DNA from: Acidimicrobiia bacterium
Lineage (GTDB): Bacteria > Actinomycetota > Acidimicrobiia > Spongiisociales > UBA5794
DNA: 64,000 nucleotides
Assembly (NCBI GenBank): GCA_030065575.1
Contig: JASJDZ010000003.1
Location: 1-64,000 of the forward strand
Direction: 5' to 3'
A program made the position numbers and the translations under genes. Shown here piece after piece: positions 9,287 through 17,102 of the stretch; the stretch's first letter is position 1; the number at the start of each line of letters is the position of its first letter. The notes under the pieces were generated by a model. It was not told where the DNA came from. It searched no databases and worked only from the letters and a program-made list of their open reading frames with translations.

Positions 9287-10417
9287 ATGGAGACCTATCA
9301 GCAGAAACTGGCCGCAGCCAGAGAGCGGGTCGAGGAAGTCACCCCGGAAGCGCTGAATGTAGCTGCGGGCCTGATCCTCGACGTACGCACATCGGACGAG
9401 ACTGCGCTCGGGCTGATTCCCAATGCGGTCACGCTACCGATGGATCGGGTGAAGGCCGAGATCAGATCGCTCGACGTGCAACCGGGTGATCGAATCGTTC
9501 TGTACTGTGCCGTCGGTGAGCGCTCGTTGCTTGCGGCGGCTGAACTGCTCGACGCCGGTTACACCAACGTGGCATCCCTAGCCGGAGGCATGAAGAGGTG
9601 GATGTCCCTTGGTCTTCCCACGACCTCCCCAAGCGGGCTGAGTGACCTCAGTCGTCGTCGCTACGCCCGCCACATCGTCATGCCGCAGGTAGGGATAGCC
9701 GGCCAGCAGACCCTGATCGATGCCCGGGTCGTCATCATCGGCGCCGGAGGGCTCGGCTCCCCGGCCGCTCTCTACCTGGCGGCTGCCGGCGTCGGCACCA
9801 TCGGCTTGGTCGACCATGACGTTGTTGAGCTGTCAAACCTGCAGCGGCAGATCCTGCACGGGACCGCCGACATTGGAATGGCAAAGGTGACCTCAGGGGC
9901 CCAGCGGATCCGCGAGATCGACTCCTCAGTCTCGATCCAGCCGCATGACACCATGCTCGACTCGAGCAATGCCCTCGGCATTCTCGGGAGCTACGACCTG
10001 GCCATCGATGCAACCGACAACTTCGCAACCCGCTATCTCATCAACGACGCTTCGATACATGTCGGTGTCCCGGTTGTACATGGCTCGGTATTTCGATTCG
10101 AGGGACAACTTGCCGTCTTCAAACCACACGAGACGGCCTGCTACCGATGCGTATTCCCCGATCCGCCGCCCGGAGACCTGGCTCCCAACTGCACCGAGGC
10201 CGGGGTCTTCGGGGTACTACCCGGCGTCGTAGGGACGATGCAGGCCACTGAGGCATTGAAGCTTCTGCTCGGCATCGGGGAGCCTCTGCTTGGTCGGCTG
10301 CTCACCTACGACGCCTTGAGCCAGACAATCCATACGGTCCGGCTGAAGCGACGGCCCGATTGTGTTGCCTGCTCCGGCCCTCCCCCACCCTTGCGGGATC
10401 ACCCCGAGTACTGCTGA
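9287..10417 (+). CDS. rhodanese-ThiF/MoeB fusion: adenylyl/sulfur transferase to a ubiquitin-like carrier
   Basis: 376 aa. Residues about 20-112 are a rhodanese domain with the active-site loop CAVGERS (Cys74). Residues about 120-376 are an E1-like adenylyltransferase: GAGGLG (152-157) for ATP, DATDN (241-245), Cys302 in APNCTEAG as candidate catalytic cysteine, and zinc cysteines CYRC (285/288) and CVAC (359/362). Such proteins activate MoaD/ThiS/CysO-type carriers and load sulfur. In MoeZ-type proteins the rhodanese domain is C-terminal; here it is N-terminal. ATG at 9287 is used because everything upstream in frame is antisense-like. Which carrier it serves (molybdopterin, thiamine or cysteine) is open. 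Confidence 0.88.
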   Translation: METYQQKLAAARERVEEVTPEALNVAAGLILDVRTSDETALGLIPNAVTLPMDRVKAEIRSLDVQPGDRIVLYCAVGERSLLAAAELLDAGYTNVASLAGGMKRWMSLGLPTTSPSGLSDLSRRRYARHIVMPQVGIAGQQTLIDARVVIIGAGGLGSPAALYLAAAGVGTIGLVDHDVVELSNLQRQILHGTADIGMAKVTSGAQRIREIDSSVSIQPHDTMLDSSNALGILGSYDLAIDATDNFATRYLINDASIHVGVPVVHGSVFRFEGQLAVFKPHETACYRCVFPDPPPGDLAPNCTEAGVFGVLPGVVGTMQATEALKLLLGIGEPLLGRLLTYDALSQTIHTVRLKRRPDCVACSGPPPPLRDHPEYC

Positions 10418-10419
10418 GG

Positions 10420-11040
10420 TCAGTCGGCGATTGGTGATGCCCCGCAGCGCACGAACACGACAAAGGAAGCGGGTGCAGGCTCAGCAGAAGCGGTCGACGC
10501 AGGCGCAGGCTCGATGGCGGCCGGCTGGTCGTTGTCGACGACCGGTTGCACATCGGAGTACGGCTCGGGATCAACATCGTCACTCGGCGCCGGCGAGCTA
10601 GCCAGTGTCTTCATGAACACGACAGTGATCCAGAGTTTTGATGGCGCTTCCTCGATTACGGCAATGCCGACCGAGTCGTAGTCGCCGAGGATGTTGCCAC
10701 GGTGGCTGGACGACGCCATGAAGGCGTCATGGAGCGCCGCAATGCTGCTGCCCCGCCCCACGTTCTCGCCGAGCTTCACCCAGTTGGCCGACACCGCGGC
10801 CAGATTCGGGTTGTGCGAGAGCGAGCCCTGGCCTTGCATGTGGAGCGTCCAAGCGTGCGCATCGTCGATGAGATCGGCATGCATAGTGAGGGGGGCAAGT
10901 CCCGCAGCGCGGCGTTCTGCATTCAGCAGGGCCAGCGAATCACCCTCGTGGGAAGCTGCGCCGGCTGCCGGAGCCATGACTCCGACCGCCAATGCCGTGG
11001 TGAGCAGTACCGAAGCGATGCGTCTGGCCAGCGCTGCCAT
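10420..11040 (-). CDS. secreted CAP-domain (SCP/YkwD-like) protein
   Basis: 206 aa: signal peptide (about 1-28, ending AGA-AS), then a CAP/SCP fold with LLNAERRAAGLAPLTMH, DDAHAWTLHMQ, GENVGRG and SSSHRGNIL, the conserved segments of bacterial YkwD-like proteins. The C-terminal 60 residues are a Pro/Ala/Ser-rich low-complexity tail. Bacterial CAP proteins are extracellular and of uncertain activity; cell-wall or lipid binding has been proposed. The start at 11040 yields a clean signal sequence. It ends two bases from the convergent rhodanese-ThiF stop. Confidence 0.88.
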   Translation of the reverse strand: MAALARRIASVLLTTALAVGVMAPAAGAASHEGDSLALLNAERRAAGLAPLTMHADLIDDAHAWTLHMQGQGSLSHNPNLAAVSANWVKLGENVGRGSSIAALHDAFMASSSHRGNILGDYDSVGIAVIEEAPSKLWITVVFMKTLASSPAPSDDVDPEPYSDVQPVVDNDQPAAIEPAPASTASAEPAPASFVVFVRCGASPIAD

Positions 11041-11152
11041 ATGTTCGATCCTTCACAGTGCGTGGTTGTCTGAACACGCTCCGTATCGGATCGTTTCTGG
11101 GTCGCCTTGAGGAAAGAAACACTAAAAGTGGCGGACGGAGGCCCATATTGGG

Positions 11153-11170
11153 TAGGGACTATTGGCCCTA
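11153..11170. promoter_or_regulatory. 18-bp DosR/DevR-box-like palindrome
   Basis: TAGGGACTATTGGCCCTA has 5-bp perfect arms (TAGGG/CCCTA) and the GGGACT...GNCCCT pattern of DosR/DevR sites in actinobacteria. It lies about 113 bp upstream of the CAP-protein start. Assignment is by resemblance only. Confidence 0.35.
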
Positions 11171-11263
11171 GTGGTTCACCAGGCTGTCTTGTAGTCCCCG
11201 GCAGCCCAAAAAAGGCAGCCCCAAATCGATAGGCCGACCAGAATGAAGTTACATCAGGGGATT

Positions 11264-11288
11264 CCAAAACCGACCACCAACGGTGGTC
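11264..11288 (-). terminator. intrinsic terminator of pepA
   Basis: Read on the minus strand: GACCACC, loop GTT, GGTGGTC, then GGTTTTGG, a few bases past the pepA stop. Seven perfect pairs with a short T-run. Confidence 0.6.
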
Positions 11289-11292
11289 TACA

Positions 11293-12741
11293 TCACATCA
11301 CTGCACTATTTGCCATATCCTCGGCAACGGCCACGAGCGTGGCAACGGAGAAACCCGTTCCACCTTTGGTTATGTAGCCATCATCGCCGTCTGCCCGAGC
11401 CGGACCGGCGATGTCGAGATGCGCCCACGGAAGCTCTGCGGTGAACTCCGCAAGGAAGAGCGCGGCGGTGATAGCACCTGCATAACGATCACCGATGTTC
11501 TTGATGTCGGCGAGTGGAGAATCCAGCTTGGAGCGGTAGTCCTTCTCCAGCGGGAGGGGCCACACTTTCTCCCCGGCACGTCGTGCCGCAGCGGTGACCG
11601 TCTCCACCGCATCATCGTTCGAACCGAATAGACCGGCGACCTTCATGCCCAGGGCAACCTGGACGGCACCGGTGAGCGTGGCCACATCGATCATGAGATC
11701 GGGCTTGCCCTCGGCGGCCAGCGACAGCCCGTCCGCTAGAACGAGGCGGCCTTCGGCGTCTGTGTTGAGCACTTCGACCGTCTTGCCGTTGCGGGCGGTG
11801 AACACATCACCAGGTCGCAGCGCAGCTCCCCCCGTCATGTTCTCCGTCAACGGAGTGATCGCCACGACATTGATCCCCAGCCCGAGCGTGGCGATAGCCC
11901 GCATGGCACCGAAGACAGCCGCCGCACCAGACATATCTGTCTTCATCGTCTCCATCGCGGATGCCGGCTTGATGGACAGGCCGCCACTGTCGAAGACAAT
12001 GCCCTTGCCGATCAGCGCCAGGGTCTTCTCCGCCCCCTCCGGCCGGTAGTTCATCACGACCATTCGGGGTGGGTTGGTTGCGCCAAGCGACACCGCGAGA
12101 AGTCCACCAAAGCCCTCTTCCTTGATCTCGTCGCGGTCGTAGATGGTGATGTCCATGCCGAGGTCATCGCACATGTCCGCGGCGATCTCCGCCATCACCT
12201 CGGGCTTCTTGCCGCCGGCGGGCTCATTGATCAGATCGCGCGCCATGGCTACGCCTGCGGCCACAGCTTCGGCGCGAGCCACCTCGTCGATCGCCTCCGG
12301 GCCAGTGAGCACGAGAGTCTCCGTCTTCGATGGTTTGGGCTCAGAGAGGTACTTGGTGAACTTGTACTGACCGAGCAGGAACCCGTAGACGAAGGCGTCC
12401 ACAGCCCCATTCAATTCGATCTCGCCCATGGTGGTGGCGACGCTCTCGTACCGAAGGGCTGCTCGTCCGGCGACACCACCGGCCTTGCGCATCCCGTCCG
12501 CGTCTACCTCATCGCCGAGACCGACGAACAGCACCCGACCGAAGCCAGTTGCCCCGGGCACGGCAGCCGTCTGCCCGACCTTGCCGGAGAAGTCGAGACC
12601 CTCGAGGTAGTCATCTAGCCAATCCCCAAGCTCCGCGGCCACCTCCTCTGCCCCGGGGCCCCAGGTCCTGTCAGCGAACACCGGGAGGATCAGCAGATCT
12701 CCGCTCAGGTCGTCGAGGCTAGGGGTGAAGGTGATTTGCAT
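11293..12741 (-). CDS. pepA: leucyl aminopeptidase (M17, cytosol aminopeptidase)
   Basis: 482-aa dizinc/dimanganese exopeptidase that removes N-terminal residues in the cytosol. The C-terminal catalytic domain shows GKGIVFDSGGLSIKP (active-site Lys and first metal Asp), METMKTDMSGAA and the family signature NTDAEGRLVLAD. The N-terminal macro-like domain is shorter and divergent, as usual. Start is set at ATG 12741, preceded by AAGGAGA at good spacing; the open frame further upstream lies within the adenosyltransferase gene. Only four bases separate it from that gene, so they are probably co-transcribed. Confidence 0.95.
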   Translation of the reverse strand: MQITFTPSLDDLSGDLLILPVFADRTWGPGAEEVAAELGDWLDDYLEGLDFSGKVGQTAAVPGATGFGRVLFVGLGDEVDADGMRKAGGVAGRAALRYESVATTMGEIELNGAVDAFVYGFLLGQYKFTKYLSEPKPSKTETLVLTGPEAIDEVARAEAVAAGVAMARDLINEPAGGKKPEVMAEIAADMCDDLGMDITIYDRDEIKEEGFGGLLAVSLGATNPPRMVVMNYRPEGAEKTLALIGKGIVFDSGGLSIKPASAMETMKTDMSGAAAVFGAMRAIATLGLGINVVAITPLTENMTGGAALRPGDVFTARNGKTVEVLNTDAEGRLVLADGLSLAAEGKPDLMIDVATLTGAVQVALGMKVAGLFGSNDDAVETVTAAARRAGEKVWPLPLEKDYRSKLDSPLADIKNIGDRYAGAITAALFLAEFTAELPWAHLDIAGPARADGDDGYITKGGTGFSVATLVAVAEDMANSAVM

Positions 12742-12745
12742 TTGG

Positions 12746-13294
12746 TCAGGTCTCCTTACTGGGTGTCCAGGTCTCCTCGGCGCCGCGAGCCAGCATGAAG
12801 AGGTAGTCCGCAAGACGATTCAAATAGGCGAGGACGTAGCTGCCTTCGTAGCCGCCGGCCCGCATGTGAGTGACTGCGTTTCGCTCGGCGCGTCTCGCCG
12901 TGGCCCGGGCGACATCGAGAGCAGCGCCGAGCCGGTTGGACCCGGGTACGAGAAAGCCAGTCGGCATTCCTCGCTCAGCCTCGATGCGATCGATCGCAGC
13001 TTCGATCTCGGCAACCATGTCGGCCGTTACCTTGGTCTCCCCCGCAACCAGCTTGTGTCGGTTTTCGGGTGCCGTGGCGAGCTCGGCACCAACAATGAAG
13101 AGGGCCCGCTGCAACCGAAGTAGCTCAGCGTTCAATGCCGAGTCCGGTTCGGTTTCGGCCCGGGCCAGGCCAATACAGGCCCCGGTTTCGTCAACGTCGC
13201 CGTAGGCGACAGGACCGGTCGAGTCTTTGGCAACGCGGCCGCCGAAGAAGAGCCCGGTTGTTCCGTCGTCACCTTTGCGTGTATAGATCTTCAC
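12746..13294 (-). CDS. cob(I)alamin adenosyltransferase, PduO type
   Basis: 182 aa. Transfers adenosyl from ATP to cob(I)alamin, making the cofactor needed by the two acyl-CoA mutases in this window. Family motifs: YTRKGDDGTTGLFFGG (ATP P-loop-like N-terminus), YGDVDETGACIG, then the trimeric helical bundle with LVPGSNRLGAALDVARATARRAER (read as PGS, RA.ARRAER) and YLNRLADYLFMLAR. The start is GTG at 13294. It lies between a membrane-protein gene (9 bp upstream) and pepA. Confidence 0.95.
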   Translation of the reverse strand: MKIYTRKGDDGTTGLFFGGRVAKDSTGPVAYGDVDETGACIGLARAETEPDSALNAELLRLQRALFIVGAELATAPENRHKLVAGETKVTADMVAEIEAAIDRIEAERGMPTGFLVPGSNRLGAALDVARATARRAERNAVTHMRAGGYEGSYVLAYLNRLADYLFMLARGAEETWTPSKET

Positions 13295-13303
13295 CCGCAG
13301 ATC

Positions 13304-13969
13304 CTACAGACCGGCGACGAGCAGCCTGCCGACCACTACAACACCGAACGCGGTGAGGACGCCTAGGTACGAGAGGCCAGTTGCGGCCATCACACCTGAG
13401 TAGGCCGGTTCCTTGAGGGCAAACCACACTGCGGCAACAAGAACGCCGGTGAATAGCGAAAGGGCAGCGAGAGCAAGCACCATCACCATGTCATCGGATC
13501 CGAACGCTCCGAGCGCAGCGATGACTACCACTTCGGACACCAGACCGAGGGCAGTGGCCAGGTCGAGCCGGTGCAGCGCCTGGCGCGGGAGGCGGGGATC
13601 TACCAGAAACCAATGACCCAGCAGCATCACGCTTGTTGTGCCGCCAAGAAGGAGAGCGCCGGTCACCGCCGGTGCTACCCCGCCGTCGTCGACCGCCACC
13701 AGCAGAAAGCCAAGGGCGGCGGCGGCAAACAGTCCGGCGGCGACGGCCTGCCTTCGCCCCAATAGCCCGGCGCCGAGCGCCATTGCGGTCGCCACCACCC
13801 CTAGCCACGATCCTCCGGCCAGCGCTGTGACCCCACCTACCACGACGACGATCGCCGATAGCAACCAGTTGTAGCCCGGCCCAACGATCGACCAGTGAGA
13901 AACGACCGCAGCCCCACCCGCTACGCCTGACGCCCACATGGCGAGTACGAGGGCGGGTGCTACCTCCAC
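13304..13969 (-). CDS. polytopic membrane protein of unknown function
   Basis: About 221 aa with roughly seven hydrophobic segments separated by very short loops (Gly/Ala/Val-rich), and a conserved-looking LGHWFLVDPRLPRQALHRLD segment near the middle (residues given in part). Not assigned to a family. Start is uncertain: GTG at 13969, eight bases after the transketolase stop, keeps operon spacing; ATG at 13939 is the next choice. It is followed after nine bases by the adenosyltransferase gene. The H-W and D-P-R-L-P pattern is reminiscent of cytochrome or quinone-type membrane proteins, but that is only an impression. Confidence 0.7.
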   Translation of the reverse strand: MEVAPALVLAMWASGVAGGAAVVSHWSIVGPGYNWLLSAIVVVVGGVTALAGGSWLGVVATAMALGAGLLGRRQAVAAGLFAAAALGFLLVAVDDGGVAPAVTGALLLGGTTSVMLLGHWFLVDPRLPRQALHRLDLATALGLVSEVVVIAALGAFGSDDMVMVLALAALSLFTGVLVAAVWFALKEPAYSGVMAATGLSYLGVLTAFGVVVVGRLLVAGL

Positions 13970-13976
13970 CTGGGTG

Positions 13977-15929
13977 CTATTTGGCGAGCCAGGAGCCGAG
14001 CCTGGCGGCAACCTTCTCGGGGGTGAAACCAAACTCTTCGGCGAGCACCGCTGCCGGCGCCGAAGCTCCGTAGTGGTCGATACCGATGGCAAGTCCGTCA
14101 CTGCCGATGACGTCCGTCCAGCCGAAGGTAACTCCGGCTTCGACGGAGGCGATCGGGAGGCCTTCACCGAGAACCTCAGCACGATATGCAGCGTCCTGAG
14201 CCTCGAAAGCCTCCCGGCACGGCATCGAGACAACCCGCACCGAAGTGCCTGCGCCGTTCAGGATCTCGGCCGCCGCGAGCGCCGTTTGCAGCTCAGAACC
14301 GGTGGCGACCAGCACGACGTCTGAACCATCCTTCACCACGTAGCCACCCTTTGCTACCGGCACCGGATCGTCACCGCCTACTTGCACACCCTGTCGGGAG
14401 AAGACGAGGGCAGTTGGGCCTTCGAGTCGATTGAGGGCAACTTCCCATGCCCCGGCAGTCTCGGCCGCGTTGCCCGGGCGCACTACCCACAGATTCGGCA
14501 TAGCCCGCAACGCAGCGAGCTGCTCAACCGACTGGTGCGTGGGGCCGTCTTCGCCGAGAAGGATGGAGTCGTGGGTCAGGATCCAGATGCTGGGCACACC
14601 TATGAGGGCACCGAGCCGAATGGCTCCCCGCATGTAGTCCGAGAATGTCAGGAACGTTGCGCCGTAGCAGCGGAGCCCCCCGTGGAGGTTGATGCCGTTG
14701 ACGATCGCTCCCATGCCGTGCTCACGCACTCCGAATCTGAAGTTACGGGCCGCTCGGTCATCGGCCGAGAAGTTGGTTGACGACTCGATATAGGAGTTGT
14801 TCGTTGGGGTCAGATCAGCAGACCCGCCGATCAGTTCGGGGCGATCCGGGGCGATGGCGTTGATGACGTCACCAGACATGGCTCGCGTCGCGACACTGGC
14901 TCCTGCGTCATATGCCGGCACCGGGACCTCGATCGGCTTGCTGTCGAAGTGAGCATCCCAGGTTGCCTTCAGCTCTTCGTCTCCGGCCATGCGCAGCTCG
15001 AAGTTGCGCTGCCAATCGCTGGCTAGCTTGCGGCGATCCGCGAACGAATCGGTGAAGAAGTCATAGACCTCAGCGGGTACATGGAATGGCTCGTAGTCCC
15101 AACCGAGCACCTCGCGGACGAGGCGGATCTCATCGTCGCCGAGCGGCGATCCGTGGGCGGCAGAGCTGTCCTGCTTGTTGGGACTGCCGTATGCGATGTG
15201 CGTCTTGCAGGAAATCAGCGTTGGCCGGGCTTCCTCGGCAATGCCTGCCGTGATCGCTTCCGTCACGGCGTCCCGATCGTGACCATCGATTTGCAGCGTG
15301 TGCCACCCTGCCGCCCGGAAGCGCTTCAGAGTGTCCTCGCTGTACGACCAATGCTTGGGCCCGTCGAGAGTGATGTCGTTGTCGTCGTAGAGGTAGATGA
15401 GCTTGCCTAGCTCGAGATGACCGGCAAGGGACGCAGCCTCCATGGCAACGCCCTCCATGATGTCGCCGTCCGAGACGATGGCGTAGGTGCGGTGGTCGAC
15501 GAGCTCCGACCCGAAGATGTCGTTGAGCTTGGTTTCGGCTATCGCCATGCCGATGCCTGTGGCCAGGCCCTGCCCCAGTGGCCCTGTCGTGGTCTCAATC
15601 CCCAGTTCCACGTCGAGTTCGGGGTGGCCCGCCGTCGGCGAACCGAACTGTCGGAAGTTCTTGATGTCCTCAATGCTGATCGGGAAACCCGATAGGTGCA
15701 GAATCGAATAGAGCAGCATCGAGGCGTGCCCTGCAGAGAGCACAAAGCGGTCGCGGTTCTCCCATGTTGGATTCTTCGGATCGACCCGCAAGAACTTGCT
15801 GAAGAGGACCACAGCCATGTCAGCCATACCCATGGGCCCCCCGGGATGGCCGGACTTGGCCTTCTGCACTGCGTCCATTGACAGGGCGCGAATCGCATTG
15901 GCGGCGAGCTGCTCGATGTCCTTTGCCAC
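13977..15929 (-). CDS. tkt: transketolase
   Basis: 650-aa thiamine-diphosphate enzyme of the non-oxidative pentose-phosphate pathway. Seen: [13 protein letters not shown] with His28, VSDGDIMEG and the downstream DDNDITLDG forming the ThDP/Mg2+ site, [10 protein letters not shown] with the catalytic Glu of the Pyr domain, and [14 protein letters not shown]. Length is normal for the family. Start is GTG at 15929 with GGAGGAG seven bases upstream. It heads a minus-strand run with the membrane protein, the adenosyltransferase and pepA. Confidence 0.97.
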   Translation of the reverse strand: MAKDIEQLAANAIRALSMDAVQKAKSGHPGGPMGMADMAVVLFSKFLRVDPKNPTWENRDRFVLSAGHASMLLYSILHLSGFPISIEDIKNFRQFGSPTAGHPELDVELGIETTTGPLGQGLATGIGMAIAETKLNDIFGSELVDHRTYAIVSDGDIMEGVAMEAASLAGHLELGKLIYLYDDNDITLDGPKHWSYSEDTLKRFRAAGWHTLQIDGHDRDAVTEAITAGIAEEARPTLISCKTHIAYGSPNKQDSSAAHGSPLGDDEIRLVREVLGWDYEPFHVPAEVYDFFTDSFADRRKLASDWQRNFELRMAGDEELKATWDAHFDSKPIEVPVPAYDAGASVATRAMSGDVINAIAPDRPELIGGSADLTPTNNSYIESSTNFSADDRAARNFRFGVREHGMGAIVNGINLHGGLRCYGATFLTFSDYMRGAIRLGALIGVPSIWILTHDSILLGEDGPTHQSVEQLAALRAMPNLWVVRPGNAAETAGAWEVALNRLEGPTALVFSRQGVQVGGDDPVPVAKGGYVVKDGSDVVLVATGSELQTALAAAEILNGAGTSVRVVSMPCREAFEAQDAAYRAEVLGEGLPIASVEAGVTFGWTDVIGSDGLAIGIDHYGASAPAAVLAEEFGFTPEKVAARLGSWLAK

Positions 15930-16007
15930 GGCTCCTCCATGGTTGATCGGTTATGCGTTGAGAGTAGTGGCTCGGGCCACGCCCCTGTCTGCACCCTTCG
16001 CCCGTTC

Positions 16008-17102
16008 TCAGTCGACGATGGCCACGGAACGGGGAGAACGATTGAGCCGGTCGGCTCCAGCCTCCGTGCAGATCACGATGTCCTCGATGCGGATCCCGAA
16101 CTCGCCGGGTAAGTAGATGCCGGGCTCGATCGAGAACGCCATCCCTACGTCGAGTAGCTGGTCGTTCCCGGCAACTATGTACGGATCCTCGTGGCCGTCG
16201 AGCCCGATGCCGTGCCCGGTGCGATGGATGAAGTAGTCGCCGTAGCCCGCTGCCGTGATCACCTTGCGCGCAGCCGCATCGACCGACTCGGCCGGGACAC
16301 CTGGAGCGACAGTATCGATCGCAGCGCGCTGTGCGGCGCGGACGATCTCGTGCACCTCTCGGTAGCGGGCCGGCGGCTCCCCGACGTGGAACATGCGAGT
16401 GGTGTCCGACCCGTAACCACCGACCGTCCCCCCGAAGTCGATGACGATCGCATCGCCCTCACGAATGACCCTCTCCCCCGGTTCATGATGGGGCGACGCA
16501 CCATTCGGCCCGGAGGCGACAATGGCGAACCCGGCGACGTCCGTGCCGTTTTCCTCGAGCAGTCCCGCTATCTCGCGGGAGACTCGAGCCTCGCTCTTGC
16601 CGGCGAATCGATGTGCGGCAAGCAATCCCGCCACCGTGTCGGCCGAAGAGCCGGCGCGACGAAGCAACTCGATTTCTGCGGGTTCTTTGATGATCCGCAG
16701 CGCCTCGGTCACGGGACGAGCGGACCGAAAGGCCGTGCCGGGTAGCGCCTCCTGCAGGGCAAGCAGGAAGACCGCCCAGGTCTGGTCGGTGATCATTGCG
16801 GTCGAGGCGCCGCCGATCAGCCCGGCGACAAGAGAGATGACATCATCGGTCTCGCTCCAGGATCGAACGCTGAAGGTGCCGGCATCGGTCGCCACCCGTG
16901 CCGCCTCTAGTTCGGGGATTACCAGGATCGGCTCGCCCTGCTGCGGGATCACGGCCATCGTCAAACGTTCCAGGGGCATGGCCCGATAGCCGGTCAGATA
17001 TGGCAGGTCGGATCCAACCGAAGCCAAAAGCACATCGACCTTCCGCTCTGCCATCTGCCGCCGAGCACGGTCGAGGCGACCGGCGTAGTCGAATGCGGTC
17101 AT
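16008..17102 (-). CDS. M24 family Xaa-Pro peptidase
   Basis: 364-aa cytosolic metallopeptidase of the aminopeptidase P/prolidase type. A creatinase-like N-terminal domain precedes the pita-bread domain with metal ligands in VIDFGG (Asp), GSDTTRMF (Asp), HRTGHGIGLDGHE (His), SIEPGIY (Glu) and RIEDIV (Glu). Its ATG overlaps the stop of the LipB-LipA gene as ATGA, so translation is probably coupled. Why a proline peptidase follows lipoate genes is unclear; in many actinobacteria such genes simply trail housekeeping operons. Confidence 0.92.
   Translation of the reverse strand: MTAFDYAGRLDRARRQMAERKVDVLLASVGSDLPYLTGYRAMPLERLTMAVIPQQGEPILVIPELEAARVATDAGTFSVRSWSETDDVISLVAGLIGGASTAMITDQTWAVFLLALQEALPGTAFRSARPVTEALRIIKEPAEIELLRRAGSSADTVAGLLAAHRFAGKSEARVSREIAGLLEENGTDVAGFAIVASGPNGASPHHEPGERVIREGDAIVIDFGGTVGGYGSDTTRMFHVGEPPARYREVHEIVRAAQRAAIDTVAPGVPAESVDAAARKVITAAGYGDYFIHRTGHGIGLDGHEDPYIVAGNDQLLDVGMAFSIEPGIYLPGEFGIRIEDIVICTEAGADRLNRSPRSVAIVD

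Larger units (their letters stand above)
11041..11292. other. 252-bp gap upstream of the CAP gene and downstream of pepA
   Basis: Contains the pepA terminator at its right end, an 18-bp palindrome in the middle, and short repeats of GGCTGCC around 11183-11218. No ORF here looks coding. The promoter of the CAP gene should lie here, but no convincing -35/-10 pair was found by eye. Confidence 0.5.

Noticed and set aside
11041-11292. c-di-AMP (ydaO-type) or c-di-GMP riboswitch upstream of the secreted CAP protein
   Set aside because: Such switches often precede actinobacterial wall genes, but the conserved core sequences were not found on either strand.
13294-13310. Cobalamin riboswitch near the adenosyltransferase or mutase genes
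   Set aside because: The gene lies only nine bases after its neighbour, and no B12-box sequence was seen upstream of either mutase.
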